Source of the DNA: Phoenix dactylifera
Taxonomy: Eukaryota > Streptophyta > Magnoliopsida > Arecales > Arecaceae
Assembly: GCF_009389715.1 (NCBI RefSeq)
Contig: NC_052399.1
Location: 19,161,646 to 19,225,645, forward strand
Direction: 5' to 3'
Length of the DNA: 64,000 nucleotides
The notes under the pieces are model-generated. The model was given only the letters and a program-made list of their open reading frames with translations. It was not told the DNA's origin and ran no database searches. Shown here piece after piece: positions 46,781 through 58,890 of this stretch. Made by a program: the position numbers and the translations under genes. Every line of letters starts with the position of its first letter. The stretch's first letter is position 1.

Positions 46781-48873
46781 TGTCACGCCCCGAACCCGGG
46801 GGCCCGGGGCGCGAGCAGACGCCGCGCACCTGCAGGGCGGACCCCGCAGGCACGCAAGGCAGATTGATCAGATTCCACATCAATAGCTAAACAAAGATAA
46901 ATTCCAACTTTCAATTCAAATGTCCATGTATACATAAGTCAAAAGAGAAAGTCTATATCCACTAGCTAACTACATCATGATCACTCCGTCCCGTAATCCC
47001 CATAATCATATATCATCACCTGCAAAAATGTAAATAGTAGGAGTGAGCTAACAGCTCAGTAGGCGACATCATGCAATAAAGTCATCATATAACATGTCAT
47101 AATGCATATAAAAGCAGCTAAACACATAAATCCAAAAATCCACACAAAAATCTGTAAACCCAATCCGAGACTCAAAATAACTCAACCGCATGACTACGGC
47201 CACATCACCCAGTGGCATGGTTACACCGAAGTGCCAATACAACTCTCCGAAGAGCCGCTCCACTGAGCCAACGCACCACTGTGCCGCACCCCCTGGTGCT
47301 AAACTCACGCTCCACCGAGCCGCTCTGAAGAGCAAAACGCACCTCTGTGCCGCCACTATTCTATCACCGGTGGTCGCGGTGTCGGAACTAGTTCCTCAGT
47401 ACAAGTCGACAGAGCCAACGTATCATCCCATTGGCGGGGTCTAGACTATAGTCACGCGGATTTTGAAAATCAATAAATCAACTTTCTATATCAAAATCAT
47501 AATCATACTCCCCACAGTAAAGCGCATAATAATTTATGAAATTAAATATTTAATAATAATTCTAACACATATTACCAATAATAAATCAATAAATCAACAT
47601 ATGCAAGATACATGTTAAAATTCTACTTTAAAGCAACGGTCACCTACCTGGGCTCGCTTAAAAATCCCTGTCACAGATATCACGAACCCCTGATTAAACA
47701 TAAATATTAATTATTTAATTAATTAAGAAACATAATTTAAACTAATTCCAACCCCTTAAACTCCTAAGTCCATAGATCCAAGAATGGGCCCCTAAGATCC
47801 AACATAGACCCTAAAATCAGAACCCTTTAAACCCAAGTCAATTGTGGCCCAACACAGATTAGGCCCAACTGAACCAAACCAGATTACAGGTCCAGATCAG
47901 ATCTCGGGCCCAAACCAAACCAGCCCACAGATCCAATTAGGTTCAACTCAGCCCAACACAGATTCTCCAACCCAAATTCTTGACTCAGATTCAGACCCTA
48001 ATCAGAACCCATTTACTCCAACTCGGATCAAACCCTATTCACAGCATAGGTGAAACCGGTTCATAGTTTGAACCCGGTCCAAGATCTGGTTCACAAATCA
48101 GGCACGGAAATCGATGCAAGGAAAAACACCCAGCCGGAAGAAGAAGAAGAAGAAGAAGAAGAAAAAGAAGGAGAAGAGGAAGAAGAAGAAAGGAAAAGGA
48201 AGAAGGGGGGGTGGCTAGTGGCTCCGGTCGGCCCTCGGCGGCCGACCGTGGCCCTCGGCGGCGGCACTCGGCCAGCCGCCGTCGGTCACGCCACTGTCAC
48301 CAGCGGCGCCGGACGAGAAGGAGAGAAGAAGGAGAGGGAGAAAGGAAGGAAAGAGAGGGACCGGGGCTGGGAAGCCCGGCCCCCTATTCGCCCACCTCCG
48401 GCCGAACCCGTTTCGGCCGGATTGACCCCGGCCGGCCACCGTCGGCCGGCTGCATCTCACAAATCTTCCCCGAAACAGGGGAAGTGCAACCGGTAACATC
48501 ACTCAATCCTCCCCCCCTTAAATCCAAAAAAAAAGAAACAAATAGATGGTTGTCTTCCTCACCTCCGGTCGTCGACGATGAACCCCGGCGGCGTTGGCGG
48601 CTCCGGCGACGACTACGGCTCCGGTGATAGTCTCAAGAAGAGGGAAAAAATGAAGGGAAAGCTTCAAAATTTCAGAGGAATGGGGGAGGGATCGGGCTGC
48701 TCTGAGGGTTTCCTAACCCTCTTCACGAAGAGAGAGAGGGGAAGAGAGGGGGCTTGCGGGGGATTCGCTGGCCGTTCGGCTGGCGTGGTCATCGTGGGGA
48801 GACCACGATGACCCAACTGAAGTCGGCACTCCTTGCCGACTTCAGTTCGTTGGGCCCAATTCGGGTCTTCACA
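46781..48873 (-). repeat. 3' LTR, 2093 bp
   Basis: Begins TGTCACGCCCCG and ends TCTTCACA on the plus strand. It contains a GAA microsatellite (about 48139-48165) and a GC-rich part (48200-48600) that gives spurious reading frames duplicated in the other LTR. Confidence 0.95.
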
Positions 48874-48920
48874 CTCTAACCAACTAAAAAGAAATTTCGT
48901 CCTCGAAATTAAAACATACC

Positions 48921-49112
48921 TCAATCCGAGAACAAGGCAGGAAACTTCTCTCTCATCTCCTCCTCCAGCTCCCAAGTAACTTCTCTCTTACTGTGATTGC
49001 TCCACTGCACCTTTACATAAGGAATCGTGCGCCTCCTCAAAACTTGGTCCTTCCTATTTACCACACGTAGTAAGTTCTTTTGATCTCCTTCAAAAGAATT
49101 CCAAACTCCCAA
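48921..49112 (-). pseudogene. Integrase C-terminal remnant
   Basis: A 63-codon minus-strand frame includes RRRTIPYVKVQWSNHSKRE followed by TWELEEEMREKFP, the standard end of integrase in plant Ty3/gypsy polyproteins. It abuts the 3' LTR as expected for the end of pol. Nothing else of pol is present. Confidence 0.85.
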
Positions 49113-50589
49113 CCTTGGATTAAAATGCCATAATTATATCCCAAAGAAATTAATTTCTCTTGATTCTACATAGAGATCATAATTGGCTTAATAGAAATAG
49201 GAGAAATCTTTAGTATCAAATCCTCTTAATATTCTATAATCATTTTTTTTTTCTTTCTCCCACATCATTCCAACAAATAAGAGATCCATGTTAAAACATT
49301 CCAAGTCTAAGACCAACCAAGGAATCATCAATCGTAAATGCTAAATTTAACATGCCCAAGATTCTCCCAAAAGTTGTCAACAATAGAAGATCCACTGGTG
49401 AAAATTACATAGCTACCTTTAGATCATCCATAGAATCAACAACATTCTCCTGAAACTAACTCAAGTATTTCATCATAATGCCTTTTAGATCAAATATTAA
49501 TGTTCTTAACCAGTTTCAAAATAAGTCAAACCACCAGACTTCCGCTGCACACTCTGATTTAATTCATTTAATTCTCTAAAGTCACAAATGATTTCTGACT
49601 AAAGTATCACTTTGCATTGAGACTAAGAAACTCCAAATTTCAAATTTCCAAGTAGAACTAGAGCAAAACCTCTAGATCTTTTTATCCTCAATTTATATAG
49701 AGTATAGTTATCATAACTAACCCCCAATCCTTTAGTCAAGTTTAAGGTCACTACGTGATCTCCACAACCTTCTTAGAATCCAAAAATATCTAGGTTTAAT
49801 TTAAAGGGGTAATTCTTGTATTCCTTTAGCAATTTAATCAGAAAATCTACATTGATTTTCCTTCCAACAGAATTTACTTCAAATTCAATGGGTTAGAACT
49901 GTTGAGCCAATATCACTATGAGTAGGAATTAACCCTATCAACCTCCAAATTCTTTTTCACCAAAATTCTTAATGTCTATGATCAATGCTACACATAATAA
50001 CTCACATAAGCATCTCAAAATCGAAATTTCTACTAAATTTTGTATTTTACAATGACAAAAATTTCTAGTTAGATCATAAACCGAGACTTGAGTTCAAATT
50101 AACACATCCAATAGTCTCCAACAATTATAAGAAAATTCAGGAGCCCAATCCAAACATGCGAATTCAAATAATTAGAATTCTCCTATCAATATGCATACTC
50201 TATGGCCTCAAAATAATCAAATACATCCATAGGAAATAGACCTATTTGCAATATCCAACATGCCAACACCAGATATAATCCACATACATTTTCAACTTCG
50301 AAGAACGTTCCTTTCAATATTATGAAATCTCCTTAGCTTACTCCAATACTAAATCAACGTACAAATCCCACTCTAATAATTAGCAGCAAAACCAAAAGTA
50401 TGATCACATTAAAACCCCCATCAAATTTGAACTTTCAAATCATTTAAATAATATCTAAACATGGTATACTCGATATGCCATTGTTGACCTATACTTATCT
50501 TAGGTCAAACCTCTCTTATCATGATCAAAGACAATTTATACTTTCCTTCCACACTCATCGAAAACCAAACCCGATGCATACATTTTATC

Positions 50590-50885
50590 ACAATGCCCGG
50601 TGATCTTACACCTTAAGCACCAAATATAATTGTCATGTCCCAATTGATCATAACCTTAAGCTATGATATATTTATGTCAAAATCCCTAATGATCTTAAAC
50701 GTCAAACTCTAATACCATTAAGCCTACAGTCCCTAGTGGTCTTAAGCCGTAGGTTATAATATCATTCATGTTACAATCTCAAGTGACTATAAACCAAGGC
50801 TTTGATAGTTTTTCTATCATAATTCCCCACTCACACTTACCTGAACCTAAACCCTAGGATACCTTAACCTTAAGCTCTGATACCA
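50590..50885. repeat. Degenerate tandem repeats next to the primer site
   Basis: Motifs of the type GTGATCTTA followed by ACCTTAAGC and TCTGATACC recur about every 40-50 bp (near 50611, 50654, 50700, 50741 and 50791), then at the true primer site (50869-50885). Most copies are mutated. Confidence 0.5.
50874..50885 (-). promoter_or_regulatory. tRNA-iMet primer-binding site of the young LTR element
   Basis: The minus strand reads TGGTATCAGAGC, seven bases downstream of the 5' LTR end. Confidence 0.92.
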
Positions 50886-50892
50886 ATAAATC

Positions 50893-52985
50893 TGTCACGC
50901 CCCGAACCCGGGGGCCCGGGGCGCGAGCAGACGCCGCGCACCTGCAGGGCGGACCCCGCAGGCACGCAAGGCAGATTGATCAGATTCCACATCAATAGCT
51001 AAACAAAGATAAATTCCAACTTTCAATTCAAATGTCCATGTATACATAAGTCAAAAGAGAAAGTCTATATCCACTAGCTAACTACATCATGATCACTCCG
51101 TCCCGTAATCCCCATAATCATATATCATCACCTGCAAAAATGTAAATAGTAGGAGTGAGCTAACAGCTCAGTAGGCGACATCATGCAATAAAGTCATCAT
51201 ATAACATGTCATAATGCATATAAAAGCAGCTAAACACATAAATCCAAAAATCCACACAAAAATCTGTAAACCCAATCCGAGACTCAAAATAACTCAACCG
51301 CATGACTACGGCCACATCACCCAGTGGCATGGTTACACCGAAGTGCCAATACAACTCTCCGAAGAGCCGCTCCACTGAGCCAACGCACCACTGTGCCGCA
51401 CCCCCTGGTGCTAAACTCACGCTCCACCGAGCCGCTCCGAAGAGCAAAACGCACCTCTGTGCCGCCACTATTCTATCACCGGTGGTCGCGGTGTCGGAAC
51501 TAGTTCCTCAGTACAAGTCGACAGGGCCAACGTATCATCCCATTGGCGGGGTCTAGACTATAGTCACGCGGATTTTGAAAATCAATAAATCAACTTTCTA
51601 TATCAAAATCATAATCATACTCCCCACAGTAAAGCGCATAATAATTTATGAAATTAAATATTTAATAATAATTCTAACACATATTACCAATAATAAATCA
51701 ATAAATCAACATATGCAAGATACATGTTAAAATTCTACTTTAAAGCAACGGTCACCTACCTGGGCTCGCTTAAGAATCCCTGTCACAGATATCACGAACC
51801 CCTGATTAAACATAAATATTAATTATTTAATTAATTAAGAAACATAATTTAAACTAATTCCAACCCCTTAAACTCCTAAGTCCATAGATCCAAGAATGGG
51901 CCCCTAAGATCCAACATAGACCCTAAAATCAGAACCCTTTAAACCCAAGTCAATTGTGGCCCAACACAGATTAGGCCCAACTGAACCAAACCAGATTACA
52001 GGTCCAGATCAGATCTCGGGCCCAAACCAAACCAGCCCACAGATCCAATTAGGTTCAACTCAGCCCAACACAGATTCTCCAACCCAAATTCTTGACTCAG
52101 ATTCAGACCCTAATCAGAACCCATTTACTCCAACTCGGATCAAACCCTATTCACAGCATAGGTGAAACCGGTTCATAGTTTGAACCCGGTCCAAGATCTG
52201 GTTCACAAATCAGGCACGGAAATCGATGCAAGGAAAAACACCCAGCCGGAAGAAGAAGAAGAAGAAGAAGAAGAAAAAGAAGGAGAAGAGGAAGAAGAAG
52301 AAAGGAAAAGGAAGAAGGGGGGGTGGCTAGTGGCTCCGGTCGGCCCTCGGCGGCCGACCGTGGCCCTCGGCGGCGGCACTCGGCCAGCCGCCGTCGGTCA
52401 CGCCACTGTCACCAGCGGCGCCGGACGAGAAGGAGAGAAGAAGGAGAGGGAGAAAGGAAGGAAAGAGAGGGACCGGGGCTGGGAAGCCCGGCCCCCTATT
52501 CGCCCACCTCCGGCCGAACCCGTTTCGGCCGGATTGACCCCGGCCGGCCACCGTCGGCCGGCTGCATCTCACAAATCTTCCCCGAAACAGGGGAAGTGCA
52601 ACCGGTAACATCACTCAATCCTCCCCCCCTTAAATCCAAAAAAAAAGAAACAAATAGATGGTTGTCTTCCTCACCTCCGGTCGTCGACGATGAACCCCGG
52701 CGGCGTTGGCGGCTCCGGCGACGACTACGGCTCCGGCGATAGTCTCAAGAAGAGGGAAAAAATGAAGGGAAAGCTTCAAAATTTCAGAGGAATGGGGGAG
52801 GGATCGGGCTGCTCTGAGGGTTTCCTAACCCTCTTCACGAAGAGAGAGAGGGGAAGAGAGGGGGCTTGCGGGGGATTCGCTGGCCGTTCGGCCGGCGTGG
52901 TCATCGTGGGGAGACCACGATGACCCAACTGAAGTCGGCACTCCTTGCCGACTTCAGTTCGTTGGGCCCAATTCGGGTCTTCACA
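50893..52985 (-). repeat. 5' LTR, 2093 bp
   Basis: Same length and ends as 46781-48873. Differences I noticed lie in the stretches corresponding to 47326, 47406, 47673, 48624 and 48780. They are single substitutions, mostly C/T or G/A. Confidence 0.95.
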
Positions 52986-54060
52986 GTTAGGACTAGGGAG
53001 CAACGTCAGTAGCAACCCAAAGCAGCCTGATGGCGGCGCCCCAGCAAAACTAGGTCAACCGCTCCCTCGTTGATTAAAATCTGCACAAAATTTTGCCGCA
53101 TGCAATAGCCACTCAGTGGATCAAGTACTGCAAAATTGAGAAACCTCCTTTCTCTCCTAAAATTAAAGGTTGATGTTGTCTCATGAAGTAACACCACCAA
53201 CGTTCAACCTAGAAAATTATAGACCAGCTGTTTAAGAAACATAATTTGTTGGGCACGTACCTCAGCAGTATTCGAAATGGTTTCGATGACATGAGGCACA
53301 TACGTCCTTACTTCCTCCAAGGTCCTATAGGCGAGAAGGGCATAGTGGTAATCGTTCCCTCCGATCTCTCCGAGTACAAAGAGGGATTTGCCGAAGTAGT
53401 CCTTGCACTCTGCAACGCATTTCGTTTAGCTCCTTCAAGAGTGCCGAGTATGAGATAAAATAGCATTAGGAGCAAAACGTCCATCAATTACGCGAGTATA
53501 ACCTCTGACTGTGCTGCAAAGGGAAGGCTTCAGCTGCTCGAACCATTGAAGCTGGACGCCCAAGGAATCGTTGGTCCAAAAGATACCGGCAAGCCCTCTC
53601 TGTTCCCAGAAGGCTAAGTCAAGTGCCGTGCAAGCTGTGACGGCGAAGTTGGCTCCCTGTCGGAAGTCTTGGCCGCTCGCCAAAGATGGCGGCAGCAACG
53701 GGAGCCCAACCGCCTCAGCTACAATGGAACAAAGACTCAAATATTAATTATGGACAAATGGGTATGGTTTGGGGACATGGTGGCTAGTTATCAAGCTATG
53801 ACGGAGGGAAATGAAGGAAACGGATACCGACGAAGTCGATAACCAAGCGTCCATCGGAACAGCGGCCCGTGGGGCGGCCAAAGAAGGTCATGCCGTAAGG
53901 GAGCTGCCAATGCCGGGGAACTGCTGGGCACCGGTGATAAGAAAATTACCGGTGTCGGCGAGGGAGTTTCCGAAACTGAATATTGAATTGTAGCGTGGAG
54001 TAAGGAGTAGGAAAAATGGAAAAATGAGAGAAAGAGTAAAGTGAGGACCAAGATCTTCAT

Positions 54061-55690
54061 GATTAGGGGAGAAAAGCAATAGGAAGTGATGGGGATAGAA
54101 GATTAACAGGTAACCCATTTGCTCTTATACCCGCATCTCGTACGTTTTTTTTTTCCGTCACGTTCGATTGCAACAGTTGAGTATAGTAGTGCTTTGCTCG
54201 TGGCCATTTAATATAAGTCTCTAAGTTGGTTGGAGGTCAACTTTATATTTTAGATCTCCAAGTCGGTTGGGCGTCAACGTCATATTTTGAATATATTTAA
54301 CATGGAGTCGCCGAAAATTCTGAACTAGTTGCAGTTTTTTTTTTTTTTTGTACAATTAGTTGCAGTTTTTCACCCGACGTTTTATATATATTTGAAATGG
54401 CACACCGGCCACTAGAACTTCCGTAATGTCACGGCCCAGTGACTGAGCAGCTGGTGAAGGATAGGCGACGGATCCAAAATTACAAGCCCAAAAAATTATA
54501 CAGCATTTGGTGCAAAGGCCTAAAGCCCATATCACACGGAAGGACTAGCAGCATCATTGGCTTAAAAGGCTTCTCAACACGGAAGGATCCTTTTGGATCA
54601 AGTTCGACAATCTTTGATGTTTCGTTTTTCTCTCTGTACGTCGGATTCTTCACTCTGAGCTGATATATCAATGTGGGCAGATTAGAAGTGGACCGACCGT
54701 TGTTCATCATTTCAACCAATCCATCTATTTTCGTTTAGTTGGATTTTGGCACCAGCCCGAGTTGGCGCCATATTAAATCGCAGCGGATCAAGTCTTGAAC
54801 AACGAGACTCCAGATTAAGTCAAGTCTTTTGGCTGTGATTGACACGTCCCATCTACAAGACCTAAAAAATAAAAATGGTAATACTAACTATTTGCATATC
54901 CATCACATTTCAGGCTTATTAACAGAGACCCAAGCAGAAAACAAATCTTTTTCTTCTTTTTTTTAAACATCACTTGCTTGCTGAATCTCTTCTTTTTTTT
55001 TAAAACATCACTTGCTTGCTGATCTCGTGGTTCCATCAGTTTCTTCTCACGTTGTCAGCTACATAAACTCATCTTCATATCATTTTTGACTTTCCAAGCC
55101 CTTATGTAGATGAGCCAATGGTGATTCTCGAATGGATGATTGGAGCTTGGAAATTAAGTTATCAAGTCGCAGTTCTGACCATTGATTTAATTTAATCTAG
55201 TGGCATTCACTTTCTTTTTATTTTTTTTCAAAAAAGACAGCCACGACCACATGCCATAGACATCGACGATTAAGGACGAGCAACTCTTGCAAAGACTTTG
55301 TTCCTAACGCGTTTTTCGTTAAGCATTACCCTTGCTTGACCATTCCTTCTTTTTATTATTTGATAAATAAAATATCAATTTGATCATTACATATGCTTGG
55401 TATACATGCTAGGTACCTGACCACGAGGACTCAGATACAAAGTAAATAGAAACAAGACCATGAGGTAAGCAATGTACCGAACTTACAAATTTATTAATAT
55501 GTGCCACTTCGCCATGGCTAAAAGAAAGTGAAGTTCATCAAGCCTCTGCATGAACTAATGTGAAATAGATCCACAGCAATTAACTTTGTGATAATGCCAC
55601 TTCACAATGGAGAAATAAGAGTATAGTGGATTCCTAATGGAATAAAGTTTTCTTCTTTTTTTTTTTCAATTGCCAAATGTTTAAGTATTC
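54061..55690. other. Upstream of copy C and spacer 3' of copy D
   Basis: No gene. The left part (54061-54720) is the upstream flank of copy C, matching those of E and D. The right part (54860-55690) matches 37530-38030 and 26590-27060. The join of these parts marks one duplication boundary. Confidence 0.6.
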
Positions 55691-56495
55691 CACATTCTAG
55701 AATGCCCAGAGGATATAGCTACAAAAACCAAGGGTGGCAGAACTTGATGCTTTGCTTTTAATCTAGGCAACCGCAGCAAACAAGCCCCGGCCACAAAAAG
55801 TTGGTGCAACTCAGGAATTTGTTGCTAAACATAGCAGGTTAGTTAACCATACAACTATCAAATCAAAGATTGTAGACTCAATTTACGCCCAAAAAAAGGA
55901 TTGTGGACCTGGTAATTTTTTTGATGCCGCAAAGCATTTTCCATACGCACAAATCCTATCCAACAATCCGAGAGTTAAGATGAATGAGCCCAAGAGTATA
56001 TGAGAACCACAAGAATCCTTGACCCGATATGAGACTATTATTCCTCAACAACAGCTAGAAGATGTTATGTTATTGTTCCAAGATGCCTTGGAATGCGTTT
56101 TTGTATGTAAACCAGGACTATGCAAAATCATGGATTTGTGAACAGGTACTATTATGTAGCAGAAGGAGATAAATTTTTCAAAACTTGTTTTTTTGTTATT
56201 ACATAGACTATCATAATCACCAATTTGTGGAGAAGATGCAATGATATTGTATAGAAAGAGCATCAGAAAGAAACAAGAAGCAGCAAACCTGCCCAACATC
56301 AAATGATTAAACAACATCAATTTGAGAGAAGAAAAATACATAAGCAGTCCACAAATTCCACAATACAACCATTAGTGCCCACAATGTTCTTCATGAACAG
56401 CAAGCAAATAGACCCTAATGATTTTGTTTTTCGATGCATTAAAATTCTCAAACTAAGCCAACGCGGGTTATAATGGGTGGGTTGGTGTTGGGCTC
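55691..56495. other. 3' flank of GDSL copy D
   Basis: Homologous to 38020-39143 and 44280-45226. It probably includes the 3' UTR of copy D. No separate gene. Confidence 0.6.
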
Positions 56496-58737
56496 TTAAT
56501 GGACCTTGGCATGGGACCATGTAGAGAGCCAACCCGTGGTGATGTAGCGATAAGCAGCTTCGGTTAGGTGGATGCCATCCCAATATATGGACTTGGATGG
56601 GTTCTCACATACGGTCGCACCCGGCTCGGCACACCTGGCTTGTGGGTTGAAGTTGTAGGGACCTCCTCCCCCGCAGCAAGCAATTAGAGCCCCATTGCTA
56701 AACCCTGCATCAACCGAATGCGTGAGTGAAAAATCGGAAGTTTATACTAAATCTATTGATTGTTTGCATGACAATTTAATGCGTAGCTACTTGGCTACGT
56801 GCGAAAAGCAAGAATATCTGTACATAAATTATAATGTTATGGGAAATGAATATGAAATATTGGTAAGATAAAATAGAAATGTGCATAAGATTGGGTTAAA
56901 GTTGCAGGGTCCTCACATACTCCCCTCTCTCAAGCCCTGACGTCCACGATTGGCTTGTGGTCAGCCTCTATAAACCCATGCTACAGTGTTTCCTAGTCCC
57001 ATGGGCTATGGCCCGAATTCGCTCTGATACCATTTGTAACAACTTGCAACCTCACTCAAAATGATTAGCCGAAAGATTTTTTTTTGAATTTTTAGTTCTC
57101 ATAATATTCTCAGCAAATAACCAATGTGGAACTAAACACATGCCTGCACGAATCATCACATACTCTCCTCGTTCAAGTCCTGACGTCCTCATCAGTTTAA
57201 GAATTCAAATCCATTCAAATCTAACCACAAGCACCACAATCGGCTCGTGATCAGCCTTCATGAATCTGTGCTGCATTGTTCTCTAGTCCATGTAGGCTAT
57301 GAGACGAATTCGCTCTGATATTATTTGTAACAATCCGGAATCTCACTCAAAATGACTAGCCAAAAAATATATTTTTTTGCCTCCATAGTGATTGTATAAG
57401 CACCTAAAATTTCGGCGAATATCAATATGAAACTAAACACACATCGGCACGGATCTTCAAGAAGGGAGAGGGGCTTACCAAAGCGTTCGGGTGTCCGTAC
57501 AAATTGAATGACTGGTCCATAGTAGTCGGCGTAGATTATCCTAACCCCTGGATACTTGCTCCGGAGTTTTCCTACTGCCCGACGAAGCAATTTGTTGTGA
57601 TATCTTGATAATTCATTCAGCTTCTTGAGGCATCCAGTCTGCGGTTCATAGTCTTCTTTGTTAGGACTAGGGAGCAACGTCAGGAGCAACCCAAAGCAGC
57701 CTGATGGTGGCGACCCAGGCAAAACTAGGTCAACAGCTCCCTGGTTGATTAAAATCTGCAAAAAAATTTGCCGCATGCAATAGCGACTCAGTGAATCAAG
57801 TACTGCAAAATTGAGAAACCTCCTTTTTCTCCTAAAAATAAAGGTTGATGATGTCTCATGAAGTAACGGCCCCAACGTTCAACCTAGAAAATTATAGACC
57901 AGTTGTTTAAGAAACATAATTTGTTAGGCACGTACCTCAGCAGTATTCGAAATGGTTTTGATGACATGAGGCACATACGTCCTTACTTCCTCCAAGGTCC
58001 TATTGGCGAGAAGGGGAAAGTGGTAATCGTTCCCTCCGATCTCTCCGAGTACAAAGAGGGATTTGCCGAAGTAGTCCTTGCACTCTGCAATGCATTTCGT
58101 TTAGCTCCATCAAGAGCGCCGAGTATGAGATAAAATAGCATTAGTAACAAAACGTCCATCAATTACGCGAGTACAACCTCTGACTGTGCTGCAAAGGGAA
58201 GGCTTCAGCTGCTCGAACCATTGAAGCTGGACGCCCAAGGAATCGTTGGTCCAAAAGATACCGGCAAGCCCTCTCTGTTCCCAGAAGGCTAAGTCAAGTG
58301 CCGTGCAAGCTGTGACGGCGAAGTTGGCTCCCTGTCGGAAGTCTTGGCCGCTCGCCAAAGATGGCGGCAGCAACGGGAGCCCAACCGCCTCAGCTACAAT
58401 GGAACAAAGACTCAAATATTAATTATGAACAAATGGGGATGGTTTGGGGACATGGTGGCTAGTTATCACGCTATGACGGAGGGAAATGAAGGCAACGGAT
58501 ACCGATGAAGTCGATAACCAAGCGTCCATCGGAACAGCGGCCCGTCGGGCGGCCAAAGAAGGTCATGCCGTAAGGGAGCCTGCCGATGCCAGGTAACTGC
58601 TGGGCACCGGTGATAAGAAAATTACCGGTGTCGGCGAGGGAGTTGCCGAAACTGAATATTGAATTGTAGCGTGGAGTAAAGGAGTAGGAGAAACGGAAAC
58701 ATGAGAGGAGGAGTAAAGTGAGGACCGAGAGCTTCAT
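56496..58737 (-). CDS. GDSL (SGNH) esterase/lipase, copy D, open but with altered active-site blocks
   Basis: Five exons on the minus strand: 58737-58503, 58393-58178, 58084-57936, 57755-57479 and 56704-56496. They join in phases 1, 1, 0, 1 to 361 aa. A signal peptide ([12 protein letters not shown] onward) is followed by block [11 protein letters not shown], with the nucleophilic Ser but Asn for Asp. Block II reads [10 protein letters not shown], so the glycine that normally helps form the oxyanion hole is Ala. Block III GGND and block [12 protein letters not shown] are normal. The frame is undisturbed. It is either a secreted esterase with changed activity or a recently relaxed copy; sequence cannot decide. 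Intron 4 carries two TRIM-like units as in copy B. Confidence 0.85.
56912..57455 (-). mobile_element. Tandem TRIM-like elements in intron 4 of copy D
   Basis: Two interior-plus-LTR units, with primer-site-like GCTCTGATACCATTTGTAAC near 57021 and a weaker one near 57315. They are equivalent in place and order to those at 39541-40088 in copy B. Confidence 0.7.
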
Positions 58738-58860
58738 GATTAGGGGAGAAAAGCAAAAGGAAGTGATGGGGATAGAAGATTAACAGCTAACACAGTTGCT
58801 CTTATACCCGCATCTCGTACGTTTTTTTTTTCCGTCTCGTTCTACTCCAGCACTTGAGTA

Positions 58861-58890
58861 TAGTAGTGCTTTGCTCGTGACTATTTAATA
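58861..58890 (-). promoter_or_regulatory. Conserved upstream block of copy D, possible core promoter
   Basis: Same block as at 41481-41510, here about 124-153 bp before the start codon and continuing as CTATTTAATATAAG. The A/T-rich part could be a TATA box on the minus strand. Confidence 0.35.

Larger units (their letters stand above)
46781..52985 (-). mobile_element. Young non-autonomous Ty3/gypsy LTR element in copy C
   Basis: The 6205-bp element has two 2093-bp LTRs (46781-48873 and 50893-52985), equal in length with about five differences noted by eye. Perfect target duplications GTTAG lie at 46776-46780 and 52986-52990. The tRNA-iMet primer site (50885-50874, minus strand) sits seven bases inside the 5' LTR and sets the orientation. 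The interior is only 2019 bp. Its one recognisable protein trace is an integrase tail next to the 3' LTR. Gag, protease and reverse transcriptase are absent, so it must have moved with proteins from a full-length relative. LTR size and the integrase tail fit the Del/Tekay-type chromoviruses. It breaks exon 4 of a GDSL pseudogene. Confidence 0.95.
45227..54060 (-). pseudogene. GDSL esterase pseudogene, copy C, split by an LTR element
   Basis: Exons align to copies B and D at 54060-53828, 53718-53503, 53409-53261, exon 4 in two pieces (53080-52991 and 46780-46595), and 45435-45227. Exon 1 carries two one-base deletions, the first just after the signal peptide and the second near the LPYGM region. 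Exon 4 has another one-base deletion in the stretch corresponding to PGAPPSG. Exon 4 is also cut by the 6.2-kb element 46781-52985 with target duplication GTTAG. Splice sites and exon 5 (with [11 protein letters not shown]) remain recognisable. The block II Gly is Ala, as in D and E. The gene cannot make the enzyme. Confidence 0.92.

Noticed and set aside
47844-48811. Frames of 69-148 codons, repeated exactly at 51956-52923
   Set aside because: They lie inside the two LTRs of one element and include a GAA microsatellite. The duplication is due to the LTR pair, not to a gene family.
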